From contig JAETQH010000019.1 in NCBI GenBank assembly GCA_021770785.1, positions 1-64,000 on the forward strand: a stretch of DNA of 64,000 nt. Reading direction: 5' to 3'. This document shows positions 52,645-61,082 of this stretch, piece after piece. The position numbers and the translations under genes were made by a program. Under the pieces are notes generated by a model. That model saw only the letters and a program-made list of their open reading frames with translations, was not told the origin of the DNA and searched no databases. Source of the DNA: Lachnospiraceae bacterium. GTDB lineage: Bacteria; Bacillota; Clostridia; Lachnospirales; Lachnospiraceae. The stretch's first letter is position 1, and every line of letters starts with the position of its first letter.

Positions 52645-53110
52645 CTCCTAACTGCTTTTTTAATCTTTTTCTTCCTCTATCAAGCCAGGAACCAATCGTG
52701 GCGGGGTTCTTTCCCATAATCTCCGCAATTTCTGTAATAGTGTACCCCTCATAATAGAACAGATGAATAGGAATTCTATACTTTTCTTCTAATGAAAAAA
52801 CAGCATCCAATAATTCATTCTCTTCCTCCGATAAATGTTCCAGCTCCTCAGGCATTTTGGTTTGTTTTGACACCCATGCACTTTTTATATGGTTTTTACT
52901 TTTGTTTATCGTAACTCGTATAAGCCATGCTTTCATATGTTCCTGTGACATAAACTCCTTTTCTTCTATCATCAAAGAAAGAAAGGCATCTTGAACAATA
53001 TCTTCTGCATCACTTCTATTTTTTGTATATGTATAAGCTATTTTCAATAAATTATCGGAATACTCCCGAACAGCTTTTTCTACAATCTTTCTATCCAATA
53101 CCTGTACCAC
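52625..53110 (-). CDS. ECF-type sigma-70 factor
   Basis: This 161-residue sigma factor has region 2 (YTKNRSDAEDIVQDAFLSLM, then MKAWLIRVTINKSKNH) and region 4 (GYTITEIAEIMGKNPATIGSWLDRGRKRLKKQL). There are no regions 1 or 3, as in ECF sigma factors. The frame opens at GTG 53110, but AAAGGAG overlaps that codon, so TTG at 53098 is also plausible. A TATAAT lies just upstream. With the anti-sigma gene it forms a cell-surface-signalling pair on an AT-rich insert. Confidence 0.88.
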   Translation of the reverse strand: MVQVLDRKIVEKAVREYSDNLLKIAYTYTKNRSDAEDIVQDAFLSLMIEEKEFMSQEHMKAWLIRVTINKSKNHIKSAWVSKQTKMPEELEHLSEEENELLDAVFSLEEKYRIPIHLFYYEGYTITEIAEIMGKNPATIGSWLDRGRKRLKKQLGDELFER

Positions 53111-53234
53111 TCCTTTTATATATTATACAATTTACATTCACTTTTTTTTGCACTCATCTAAAATTATTTTTATAGTTAAGTGAAATATTCTGTTTTTATG
53201 GCAAAGGCAAGAACGAAGCAGTACATCAACCAAT

Positions 53235-53279
53235 AAAAAAGTCCTGAACGTGCATATTTACTAGCGTAGCAGGACTTTT
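53235..53279. terminator. Hairpin ahead of the sigma island
   Basis: AAAAAAGTCCTG and CAGGACTTTT pair around a 23-nt loop and have T-rich sequence on both sides. Confidence 0.55.
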
Positions 53280-53314
53280 CATTTATAATGTATTTCCAAT
53301 CAACTTAGGAACTG

Positions 53315-53407
53315 TCCGCTGCAATCTCCCACCATATCTATGGCGGCTTTAATTCCAGCACAGAGGTTATCAGCCAGCATCCGGAGTTTTTTCGTTCTCT
53401 GACCTGA
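53315..53407 (+). pseudogene. Duplicated 3' end of the gntR gene
   Basis: The frame encodes SAAISHHIYGGFNSSTEV, then ISQHPEFFRSLT-stop, matching the last 30 residues of the GntR regulator at 49633-50328 in 25 positions. It has no start or DNA-binding part. It is the left half of the second duplicated copy. Confidence 0.85.
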
Positions 53408-53442
53408 TGCTCCCCCGGACTGCGGCATTCTGCACAGAAGCG

Positions 53443-53482
53443 AAAAGGGGCAGTCGCACTCCTTAAAGCGACTGCCCCTTTT
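53443..53482. terminator. Hairpin between the gntR and HPt remnants
   Basis: AAAAGGGGCAGTCGC and its exact complement (15 bp) flank a 10-nt loop, with T4 on both strands. Confidence 0.8.
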
Positions 53483-53595
53483 CATTCTTCCCGAAATTTT
53501 AGCAGATATTTCCGGTACAGTTCTTCTTTCCCCGCAAAATGCTGCAGTCCCGCTGCATAATCCACTCCTGCCTGTTCTAACGCTTCTCTGTTCAT
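53482..53595 (-). pseudogene. Truncated duplicate of the HPt gene
   Basis: It encodes MNREALEQAGVDYAAG, continues to KYLLKFREE and stops: 37 residues nearly identical to the start of the HPt protein, without the phosphoacceptor helix. Its ATG overlaps the stop of the AlbA-type pseudogene. Confidence 0.85.
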
Positions 53596-54588
53596 ATACT
53601 ATCCATAAACATGCTTACCTGTGCTGTCACTTCCCAATAACCGCTATGACTGTTGCCAACACGATTAATCAGATTTTGCGTTTTCATTTTTCTTAAATAA
53701 TACTTTACACGCTCCACAGTCCAACCAAGCTCTGCTGCATACTCCCTTTGTGACATTGAAGGATTGTTCTTTACAAGCAAAAGTATAGTTTTATCATCAT
53801 AGGATAAGGTTTGTTCACTCTTTTGGGTAGTTTGGTGCGTTTGGGTAGTTTGGGTAGTCACACCATTGACACCAAACTCACTCTCTACTCTCCGATACAT
53901 ATTTACTCTGAAATCTCCGTCAAAATCTATCAGTTCTGGTTTTGGTAAACCATATTCTTTGCACGCTTCAAATAATCTCGGTATTCCGGTTCCCCATTTC
54001 TCGATAGTTTTCATATAAGCAAGTGCCCGTGCAATCGCAGGATTTCTCGGTTTTGAGTAACCTTGCATCATTTTGGAAATCGTAACATTATTCAAAAGCA
54101 TACCCGGAGAAGTCACTTCCAATCTATCATCAAACAGTGCAACCTGTATATTGCCCGGCTCAAGGTAACTGCGGCATCTGTCCTGCCAAAAGTGCATAGG
54201 CATTGGTCGGATAAATCTTTCCTTCTTCTTCCTTTAGCACACCCCATGAAATCAAGACATTCTTGGTCACATCTTTAATTTTTGCTTTCTCACTCTCCTG
54301 CCATGTGTTTTTTATGGCAGTTTCTTTCATACCCTTACAAAATTGCTCAATCTCATCGTCAGATACTGTCAAATTCCGGCATATCTCACAGTCAAAATAT
54401 CGGTTCTGCCCTTCCAGAATCAATTCCTTTAGCATATATCCTTCCACATGTCTGGTCGTTCCGGATACACGGACATAAGTCCCCTCAGCCATTCCCTGTG
54501 ACTTGATATAATAAGGACGCTGTGCACCCGGAAAAATTTCCACAACAATCACCGTTTCAAAAATCCTTTTCCTTCGTTTTTCGGTCAA
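53592..54588 (-). pseudogene. Broken AlbA/HATPase_c_4-type transcriptional regulator
   Basis: Two overlapping frames belong to one gene. The upstream frame (54160-54588) gives the second half of an AlbA_2 DNA-binding domain (EIFPGAQRPYYIKSQG, YVRVSGTTRHVEGY). The downstream frame (53592-54203) has the HATPase_c_4 region (DRLEVTSPGMLLNNVTISKMMQG, WGTGIPRLFEAC) and a C-terminal winged helix. About 100 residues are deleted at the junction, near 54160-54200, with a frame change. The N-terminus is also missing. Confidence 0.8.
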
Positions 54589-54666
54589 TCAATTTTACCA
54601 CATACCCCGCCGAAAATCTATGAGAAGGCAGAATTTCTTTGGAAAGCAACAAATATTTTTATTTTC

Positions 54667-55023
54667 TTATTTCTTCATTTTGGGCTGGAAGATAATGCTG
54701 GCAATATAGCCAAAAACCAAAGCCGCCGAGATACCCACCGCGCTGGCTTTAAAACCGCCCATAAAAATACCTAAAAAGCCGTATTCATCCACTGCCTCTT
54801 TAACGCCTTTCCAAAGCAGATTTCCAAAACCAAGCAGCGGTACACTTGCCCCCGCCCCCGCAAAATCCACAAAGGGCTGGTATATCTGCAATGCGCCTAA
54901 CAGCGCGCCAAGGCAGACCAGTAATACCATAATCCTGCCGGGAAGCATTTTTGTTTTTTCCATTAAAATCTGAACCAAGGCGCAGATAAGACCGCCAATC
55001 CAGAATGCATTTACATAATCCAT
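54667..55023 (-). CDS. spoVAE: Stage V sporulation protein AE (SpoVAEb)
   Basis: This 118-residue membrane protein starts MDYVNAFWIGGLICALVQIL. Several helices follow, with FAGAGASVPLLGFGNLLWKG and GFLGIFMGGFKASAVGIS as family blocks. It is part of the SpoVA channel that moves dipicolinic acid into and out of the spore. ATG at 55023 follows AGGAGAG; an upstream TTG overlaps that site. It lies 118 bases after spoVAD. Its 3' end is copied at 50953-50998. Confidence 0.9.
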   Translation of the reverse strand: MDYVNAFWIGGLICALVQILMEKTKMLPGRIMVLLVCLGALLGALQIYQPFVDFAGAGASVPLLGFGNLLWKGVKEAVDEYGFLGIFMGGFKASAVGISAALVFGYIASIIFQPKMKK

Positions 55024-55141
55024 CGTTCTTTCTCTCCTATCCAATCATCTACTCCACCGTGCTTTTTCGCCCTGTCAAAATCGATTCCGGTAACCCGGCT
55101 GCAGGCAATCTCTCTACCGTCTTTGATTTTGCACAGCCCAT

Positions 55142-56155
55142 TCAGGACGCATGTTCAATCACTACAGCGTGGGCAATTCCGGGGACATTTTTCCCTTCAT
55201 TAAAAGACACGGTGGAGAGCAGCGCTCCGGTGGGGACAAATAAAATCCGGTGCAGCTTCCTCTCCTCCACCTGTTTTAGAAAATGTGCGCTTAGAGTTAC
55301 TGCCGAGCAGCCGCAGCCGGAGCCTCCTGCCCCTGTTCCCTGGGCATCAGAATCGTAAATCTCTATGCCGCAATCCGCATGGACACCGCTGATATCGTAG
55401 CCTCTGTGTTTCAGCAAATCAATGAGTATCTCCTGTCCGATGGTTCCCAAATCCCCGGTGATAATTTTATCATAATCGGTAGGCACCCTTCCAAAGTCAG
55501 AGAGATTTGCCGCTATCACATCCGCCGCAGCCGGAGCCATTGCCGCTCCCATATTCATGGAATCCTTGATTCCGTAATCTACAATTTTTCCGGTGGTAAT
55601 CCCGGTGATTCTGGCTTTGCTCCGCTTTGTGCCAAGTACAAAGGCACCACTTCCTGTAACGGTCCAGGTAGCTGATAAGGGTCTTTGATTGGCATATTCC
55701 AGGGGAAAGCGAAACTGTTTTTCCGCACTGGCAAAGTGGCTGGAGGTCATCGCCACCACATACTCCGCATACCCCGCTGCCACACACATCGCTCCGAGGG
55801 ATAACGCCTCCCCGCAGGTGCTGCAGGCGCCGTACAGCCCAAACAGCGGTACCTGGGTATCCATCAGTCCAAAGGAGGTGGCAATATTCTGCCCCAGCAA
55901 ATCTCCGGAAAAAAGATACCGGATATCCTCCATTTTTAGCTTAGCTTTCCCCACTGCCATGGTAAATGCTTCCTTCTGGAGGGTACTCTCCGCCTCCTCC
56001 CATGTATTCTGACCAAATTTATCGTCTTCTCCCACCACATCAAAGCTGTTTCCTAACGGTCCCTCTCCCTCTTTTTTCCCCACAATGCTTGCACTGCTGA
56101 TAATATAGGGCGCTTTTTCAAATTGCAGGCTTTGTTTTCCAACCTGTATATCCAT
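55142..56155 (-). CDS. spoVAD: Stage V sporulation protein AD
   Basis: This 337-residue thiolase-fold protein has ASIVGKKEGEGPLG near the start, LYGACSTCGEALSLG, WTVTGSGAFVLG and AQGTGAGGSGCGCSA. SpoVAD binds dipicolinic acid during spore filling. It is normally preceded by spoVAC, but no spoVAC lies upstream here. A sigma-G-type promoter is directly ahead. Confidence 0.93.
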   Translation of the reverse strand: MDIQVGKQSLQFEKAPYIISSASIVGKKEGEGPLGNSFDVVGEDDKFGQNTWEEAESTLQKEAFTMAVGKAKLKMEDIRYLFSGDLLGQNIATSFGLMDTQVPLFGLYGACSTCGEALSLGAMCVAAGYAEYVVAMTSSHFASAEKQFRFPLEYANQRPLSATWTVTGSGAFVLGTKRSKARITGITTGKIVDYGIKDSMNMGAAMAPAAADVIAANLSDFGRVPTDYDKIITGDLGTIGQEILIDLLKHRGYDISGVHADCGIEIYDSDAQGTGAGGSGCGCSAVTLSAHFLKQVEERKLHRILFVPTGALLSTVSFNEGKNVPGIAHAVVIEHAS

Positions 56156-56186
56156 ACTTTCACTTCCTTTTTCGTTTCTTTTTCTT

Positions 56187-56216
56187 TAGTATGGATATTT
56201 CCCGGCTCTGCTATTC
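56187..56216 (-). promoter_or_regulatory. Sigma-G promoter of spoVAD-spoVAE
   Basis: Minus-strand GAATA (56212-56216), 18 bases and CATACTA (56187-56193) match the Bacillus sigma-G consensus in both boxes and spacing. Start of transcription is about 25 bases from the ATG. It fits forespore expression. Confidence 0.82.
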
Positions 56217-56352
56217 ATAATTTTGTCCGAAAAAGAGCACCCTAACTGACAGAAAACTATTTTTTACAGTTTTCGTCTTTTGTCGCTCTTTTTTGCCGTT
56301 TTTCTCAAATTCAAGAATTTTTTCATCATTTTTCTCGAATAAGCAGAATTGA

Positions 56353-56381
56353 TTGACGCTTAAAAAGGGGTAAGATATGAT
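56353..56381 (+). promoter_or_regulatory. Promoter of the XRE regulator
   Basis: TTGACG (56353-56358), 17 bases and TATGAT (56376-56381). Confidence 0.7.
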
Positions 56382-56401
56382 ACCTTTACGAGGTAAACAG
56401 T

Positions 56402-56815
56402 ATGAGCAATGAATATATTCCAAAGGTTTTAAAAGAATATCGCAAAAAGAATCACTATACTGTCAATGACGTTTCCCTCATGCTTCGCGAACGTTCCTTA
56501 GAGGTGGCGCCAAAGACGATTTACGGCTGGGAAAGCGGTCAGGCAAATCCCAGTGCGGACATGCTCTTAACGCTCTGTGAAATGTATAATATTACGGATA
56601 TTTTATCCACTTTCGGCTACGACGGAAACGAAAATTTTCATGTTACTCCGATAGAACGCACCATCGTGGAATCTTACCGGGCTCACCCGGAACTGCAGGA
56701 GGCGGTAGAGATTCTTCTGGGCTGCCGGGCACACAGGCGTCCCCAGCGGAGCCGTTTAGGGGCACAGAAAAAAATACAGCAAAGCTCCCGCAGTAAAACG
56801 CAGCAGGAAAACTAA
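56402..56815 (+). CDS. XRE-family helix-turn-helix protein
   Basis: This 137-residue protein has an N-terminal HTH (IPKVLKEYRKKNHYTVNDVS and APKTIYGWESGQANPSADMLLTLCEMY) and a short C-terminal part ending in a basic, Gln/Ser-rich tail (RRPQRSRLGAQKKIQQ). It has no recognisable ligand domain. It converges on the DNA-repair gene with one base between stops. Target genes are unknown. Confidence 0.85.
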   Translation: MSNEYIPKVLKEYRKKNHYTVNDVSLMLRERSLEVAPKTIYGWESGQANPSADMLLTLCEMYNITDILSTFGYDGNENFHVTPIERTIVESYRAHPELQEAVEILLGCRAHRRPQRSRLGAQKKIQQSSRSKTQQEN

Positions 56816-56816
56816 T

Positions 56817-57503
56817 CTATTTTCGTTTCATCTGCCGCAGCAAATTCTTTGCCTCACCGGACACCCGGTAGGATTCTAGCATTTTCTGAATTGCCTTATT
56901 ATAGGTAAAATCGTCCAGATGATTTTCTGACAGATAGGCGTGGGTTTCTTCCGGAAACTTTGCATAGGCTGTGGCCACACCCCAGGCAACCCCCATTTTA
57001 CGGTAATAGCCCGGATGGCTCAGGCTGTCCCAGACCTCAAACACACGTCCGATATATTCTTCTGTCAGAAAATAGTCCATCAGCATCACCGCCACAAAAC
57101 GCTGTTCAAATTCCTCTTCAGACTCCCTGTACTCCATGAGAAAATCCCATACCCTGTCCCGGTGTCTTGCCGCAATTTTAAAGGTGGAGCAAAAGCAGTC
57201 GTTGACAGACCAGTCACGAATTTTCGGTACAAAGGCCGCCACATGGGACAACATCTCTTCTATCTCTCCTTTGGCGTAGCCTATCACAAAGCCCTGTAAC
57301 ATAATTTCCTCATAGGAGGCATCCGATGCATGTTCTAAGTACTCCCGCCAGTCCCCCCTGGCTATCTGCTTTGCCAAAGCTCGGATTTTGGGGATACGGA
57401 CTCCTAAGATGTTATTGGTGCCCGGTATCAGGCCGCTGGTGAATTCCTGAAATTTGCTTTCGGACTGCTCTTCTAAATACTGGCGTATTTCTTCATTTGT
57501 CAT
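56817..57503 (-). CDS. AlkD-like DNA alkylation repair protein
   Basis: This 228-residue all-helical (HEAT-like) protein has blocks IPGTNNILGVRIPKIRALAKQIARGDW, YEEIMLQGFVIGYAKG and SVNDCFCSTFKIA. These match the AlkD/DNA alkylation repair enzyme family that excises alkylated bases. It overlaps no other gene and lies 26 bases after the DUF1934 gene. Confidence 0.85.
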   Translation of the reverse strand: MTNEEIRQYLEEQSESKFQEFTSGLIPGTNNILGVRIPKIRALAKQIARGDWREYLEHASDASYEEIMLQGFVIGYAKGEIEEMLSHVAAFVPKIRDWSVNDCFCSTFKIAARHRDRVWDFLMEYRESEEEFEQRFVAVMLMDYFLTEEYIGRVFEVWDSLSHPGYYRKMGVAWGVATAYAKFPEETHAYLSENHLDDFTYNKAIQKMLESYRVSGEAKNLLRQMKRK

Positions 57504-57529
57504 AATTTCCTCCTAAAAAATTTAATCTC

Positions 57530-57973
57530 CTAAATCCGAAATTCTCCCCCATCCTTCGAGGCAATGTTCATCGTAATACTGCAGTCTGCCATATGCTCAT
57601 AATTGACCTCCAGTGCATAGTCCACTTTAACGTCAATATTGTGCTCGCTCTCCTGCACCTCCACCTTTTTTGCGTCAATCCCAATCAGAATACTGCCATA
57701 GGGGGTATAATAATAAGTCACGTTTTTTCTGTTTTTCTCAAACATCATATGTACGTTGGCAACGCCCTTTTTGGTGATGTCTAACATATCCTCATTCAGT
57801 TTAATGATATTTTTCGTAGTTTCCGTAAAGCCCTCCGTCACCTCATCATAGAGAATATAGTGCTTTCCGTTTCTTTTATAGTAATCTCCGGAAGTGATAA
57901 TCTCCACCGGCTCATTCTCGGTATCTCCCGCGAACTGCAGTCCGCTGATTTTAATCAATACTTCTTTTGTCAT
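57530..57973 (-). CDS. DUF1934 (YwiB-like) protein
   Basis: This 147-residue small beta-barrel protein has VLIKISGLQFA at the start and ENEPVEIITSGDYYKRNGKHYILYDE. MMFEKNRKNVTYYYTPYG and YALEVNYEHMADCSITM are also characteristic of DUF1934. It is cytoplasmic and of unknown biochemical function, possibly ligand-binding by its lipocalin-like fold. Confidence 0.85.
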   Translation of the reverse strand: MTKEVLIKISGLQFAGDTENEPVEIITSGDYYKRNGKHYILYDEVTEGFTETTKNIIKLNEDMLDITKKGVANVHMMFEKNRKNVTYYYTPYGSILIGIDAKKVEVQESEHNIDVKVDYALEVNYEHMADCSITMNIASKDGGEFRI

Positions 57974-58093
57974 TTTTTCTCCTCACTTCTGCGCTGCCTT
58001 TTGCGCATCTTTCGTTTGTGGCAGCAATGCAGACACAAACCTGCCAGATTTTCGGTATCTCCATCTTAAACGCTTTCCCTGAAATATTCAATA

Positions 58094-58771
58094 CTATTCT
58101 TCATTTCCGTCACACAGCCCGTTCAGGAATGTAAAATATTTAAACTGCACCCGGTAATTTCCCGTTTCTAAAATTTCTTTGTATTCCTCCTCCGACAAAA
58201 CCTCTTTCAGCGATTCTTCCGCATCTTCCTCCACCACTTCATAAACGCTCCCGGAAAAGCACATATTCGGGTACATCACGCACCACCAGTTATGCCCGCT
58301 GCCCGCTCCGATCACCACTTCTAACGCCTCGTAATCCCCTGCCGGGAAAGTATAATCTCCATAAGTTTTCACTGGAAAATTCACTTCCCTTAAAACCGTC
58401 TCCACCTCATACTCATATCCCTCTTCTTCAATTACCCCCTCTGCCGTCTCCGTAATTACCTCCCGGTTCTCATACAGCACCTTCTCACACTCCACCCGGT
58501 CATTTACCCCATTCAAAAGCTGCTGCATTCTCCCTCCCACAGCGTCCCGCACCTTCAATTTCAACGCCTGGTCCTCCTTTGTATCACTGTTGGCAATCAC
58601 ATGAAACCGTATAATCTTCTCCGCAATCTCCCGCTGCATTCTCTGCCTTCTTATGTATTCCCCCCCCAGCAGCAGCACCGCCCCGCAAACAACAAACCAC
58701 AATATGTACACAATTCTTTTCTTCCCCTTTAAAGAAAATGGAAACCTGATTTTTATTCTCATAAGAAGCAT
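58094..58771 (-). CDS. spoIIR: Stage II sporulation protein R
   Basis: This 225-residue protein has an N-terminal TM/signal helix (about 16-35) and the SpoIIR core IIRFHVIANSDTKEDQALKLKVRD, then VNFPVKTYGDYTFPAGDYEALEVVIG and GHNWWCVMYPNMCF. SpoIIR is secreted from the forespore and activates SpoIIGA processing of pro-sigma-E. The window carries no spoIIGA. The N-terminal ATG at 58771 has a second in-frame ATG four codons in. Confidence 0.92.
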   Translation of the reverse strand: MLLMRIKIRFPFSLKGKKRIVYILWFVVCGAVLLLGGEYIRRQRMQREIAEKIIRFHVIANSDTKEDQALKLKVRDAVGGRMQQLLNGVNDRVECEKVLYENREVITETAEGVIEEEGYEYEVETVLREVNFPVKTYGDYTFPAGDYEALEVVIGAGSGHNWWCVMYPNMCFSGSVYEVVEEDAEESLKEVLSEEEYKEILETGNYRVQFKYFTFLNGLCDGNEE

Positions 58772-58782
58772 TCCTTTCTTCT

Positions 58783-58809
58783 GCCGGGCAAAGGACCTCT
58801 CCGCCCGGC
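58783..58809. other. Hairpin in the spoIIR leader
   Basis: GCCGGGC and GCCCGGC pair around a 13-nt loop. T5 follows on plus only, where no gene precedes it. On minus it lies in the spoIIR 5' leader. Confidence 0.45.
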
Positions 58810-58828
58810 TTTTTCTTTTCTTACTCCC

Positions 58829-58857
58829 TATTCTTCCCCCGATTTCTTCTTTTATAC
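58829..58857 (-). promoter_or_regulatory. Candidate sigma-F promoter of spoIIR
   Basis: Minus-strand GTATA (58853-58857), 14 bases and GGGAAGAATA (58829-58838). Nine of ten bases fit the sigma-F -10 consensus. spoIIR is sigma-F controlled in Bacillus. Confidence 0.6.
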
Positions 58858-58950
58858 ACCATTTCGGATGTCAAAAGTAGCCACCAATAACTGATATCGG
58901 CAGATTGCACAACCTTTATCCGCCCCATTTTAACACCAAAATAATGTCCT

Positions 58951-61062
58951 CTACAGATTCACCCACACAATTTCCAGGCGGTAAACGATATTCAGATTCT
59001 CTTCATAACCCTCCGGCCGCTCTGCAAAAATACTGTACCAGTCTCTCTGATAACCGCCGATTTTCTTATAGCTGTTCGCCACATCAACGGCGGGCTGTGC
59101 CCCAAGGCTTTCCGCCGCCACCCGGTTCATATATTCCTGGCTCATCCGCTGCATTTCTTTCTCGCTGTAAAATTTCCCCGGCGCTCCTGCCGCCATTCTT
59201 CCCTTGCATCGGACATTCACCTCAATGGTTTTATGTTCCGGCGTTCCCGAAAACCTAATTTCATTATGGGAATCAAAAAGCTCCACCTCATATTCCTGTT
59301 CCAAAGAGAGGGTATATTTTTTCATATCATTTCCGGTAAAAAAGGATAGCAGCGCCGTCTGGGTATCCGTCCTTCCTGCCGGCTCTCCCCGTTTCCAGAC
59401 ATAATAGCTCTCCACCACGGGTTTTCCATCCTCCTTCACCAGATAAGGGATAAACAGGGTCTCCATCCTGTTTTCCTGCTCCTGGTAAAGCGAGCCTATT
59501 GTGGGATATGCCTCCTTATCTATCTCCGATACATTCTCAAACAATTCTTCAATGTAAGTTCCCACTGACTGACCCTCAACCTCGCCAATTCCCATGATTT
59601 TTTCCGCGTCCTCTGCCACCACTACATAGGTGTTTCTAGGCACCTCGTTCTGTTTTTCCAGCAGCTCCAAAAGCTCCGTCATACTCTTTTCATTTTCCAC
59701 AAAATCCTCATTTAAAATCAATACCTTTAAATGGCTGTAATCCACCACCCGGTTTCCTCCTTCCGAAATCTCCAGCCACTCTTCATTAAAATGCAAGACA
59801 TCCGTCACCGCCACCTCGATAGGGAAGTTCCTGTCCTCCAGTTCCGGCGTTCCACAGCCTGAAAGAAGAACTGCAAAAAAAAATGCCAATGCCATTCCCC
59901 CTGCATTTTTCCATTTTCTTTTTATTTTCGAGGCTTGATTCTGATTATTTTCAGATACTTCTCTGTTTTTTCGAACTTTTTTCTGGGATTTTCCTGCCGA
60001 TATTGCCAGCATCACAGGAATCAGTATAATGACAGGCGTCCCCACATACCACAAAAACATCTCATAATAATCCACTGTCTCCTTCGACTGGTAAAACAAC
60101 AGCGCCAGAAGCAACACCAGCACTAAGCAGGCAATATCCGTCCAGGGGCACTTCTTTTTTCCTATCAGCCCCCGGAACATGACCCCGCCGTAAAAAACGG
60201 CGCTGTTTAACAGGGCATAAAGGGTAAAAAACCAGATACCGAACATAAATGCATCCGTCCGCTTTAAAAATCCGCCGGAAATCCTTACCGTGCTCATCAG
60301 CGTCACCGCCGGAAACTCCATGGCTGCCAGGGCGTTTCCGCCAAAAATCCCCAAAAGCACCAGATAGAGCACCACATGCACGATTCCCACCACCAGCAGC
60401 GCCAGCCTCCCTCCACGGATAATTTTTTCCTTTTTTTCCACATAGGCACCTAAAAACAGCACCAGAAAGACCAGGGAAATGCAGATAAATACATAATAGC
60501 TTCCTGCCAGCACATTTCCGCCCCCGGCAGAAAATACCGGTGTCCAGTAATCCACATCAATTTCGTCAAAGGCGGAAAACAGCATCAGAAACAGGGGTAT
60601 CATAAGAAACCAGAATGACAGCTCATAAACCCTTGCCCGTCCCTCAATGCCGCTGACAAGACCGTAACCCGCCAGCAGCAGAATGGTTAACAGTATCACC
60701 GTAAAAGAAGCCTCCCGCAATAAAGCCTTCAACACCACCGCAGCAAAAAGATAGGCGGTGTAGCCCGCTAACAGCAGCAGATAAATCAAATAGCATGCCT
60801 GCGCCACCCGTCCGCCAAATATGCCGAAATGTCTGGTAAGATACTCACTGAAATTTTCCTGTCCCATATCCGCTAACGCCAGCTTTAACAGCTTCAAAAA
60901 CAGAAATCCTGCAAACACGCCGATGACAATGCAGAAAATCCCATCCCGCCCCGCCGTCTTTGCCAGCACCGTAGGCACCAGCAGGGTGCTAAGCCCCAGC
61001 AAATCAAAGGTCAGCAGGCGGAATACCTGACGCTGTGATATTTTATCATTTCCTGAAAACAT
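58951..61062 (-). CDS. Fused GerAB-GerAC germinant receptor protein
   Basis: This 703-residue open frame joins two normally separate spore germinant-receptor subunits. Residues 1 to about 350 are a GerAB-type ten-helix permease-like protein (KISQRQVFRLLTFDLLGLSTLL, FSEYLTRHFG). After a basic linker comes a signal-like helix ending LLSGCGTPELEDRNFP, then a GerAC domain to the end (EVAVTDVL, MQRMSQEYMNRVA, YQRDWYSIF). ATG at 61062 follows GGGG at 7 bases, 20 bases after gerAA. The internal lipobox may still be cleaved and lipidated, giving two proteins. Confidence 0.85.
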   Translation of the reverse strand: MFSGNDKISQRQVFRLLTFDLLGLSTLLVPTVLAKTAGRDGIFCIVIGVFAGFLFLKLLKLALADMGQENFSEYLTRHFGIFGGRVAQACYLIYLLLLAGYTAYLFAAVVLKALLREASFTVILLTILLLAGYGLVSGIEGRARVYELSFWFLMIPLFLMLFSAFDEIDVDYWTPVFSAGGGNVLAGSYYVFICISLVFLVLFLGAYVEKKEKIIRGGRLALLVVGIVHVVLYLVLLGIFGGNALAAMEFPAVTLMSTVRISGGFLKRTDAFMFGIWFFTLYALLNSAVFYGGVMFRGLIGKKKCPWTDIACLVLVLLLALLFYQSKETVDYYEMFLWYVGTPVIILIPVMLAISAGKSQKKVRKNREVSENNQNQASKIKRKWKNAGGMALAFFFAVLLSGCGTPELEDRNFPIEVAVTDVLHFNEEWLEISEGGNRVVDYSHLKVLILNEDFVENEKSMTELLELLEKQNEVPRNTYVVVAEDAEKIMGIGEVEGQSVGTYIEELFENVSEIDKEAYPTIGSLYQEQENRMETLFIPYLVKEDGKPVVESYYVWKRGEPAGRTDTQTALLSFFTGNDMKKYTLSLEQEYEVELFDSHNEIRFSGTPEHKTIEVNVRCKGRMAAGAPGKFYSEKEMQRMSQEYMNRVAAESLGAQPAVDVANSYKKIGGYQRDWYSIFAERPEGYEENLNIVYRLEIVWVNL

Positions 61063-61082
61063 CCTTTTTCCCCATTTCCTAT

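Noticed and set aside
58783..58820. Plus-strand terminator near spoIIR
   Set aside because: The T-run is on plus, but no plus-strand gene ends there, so it is kept only as a hairpin.
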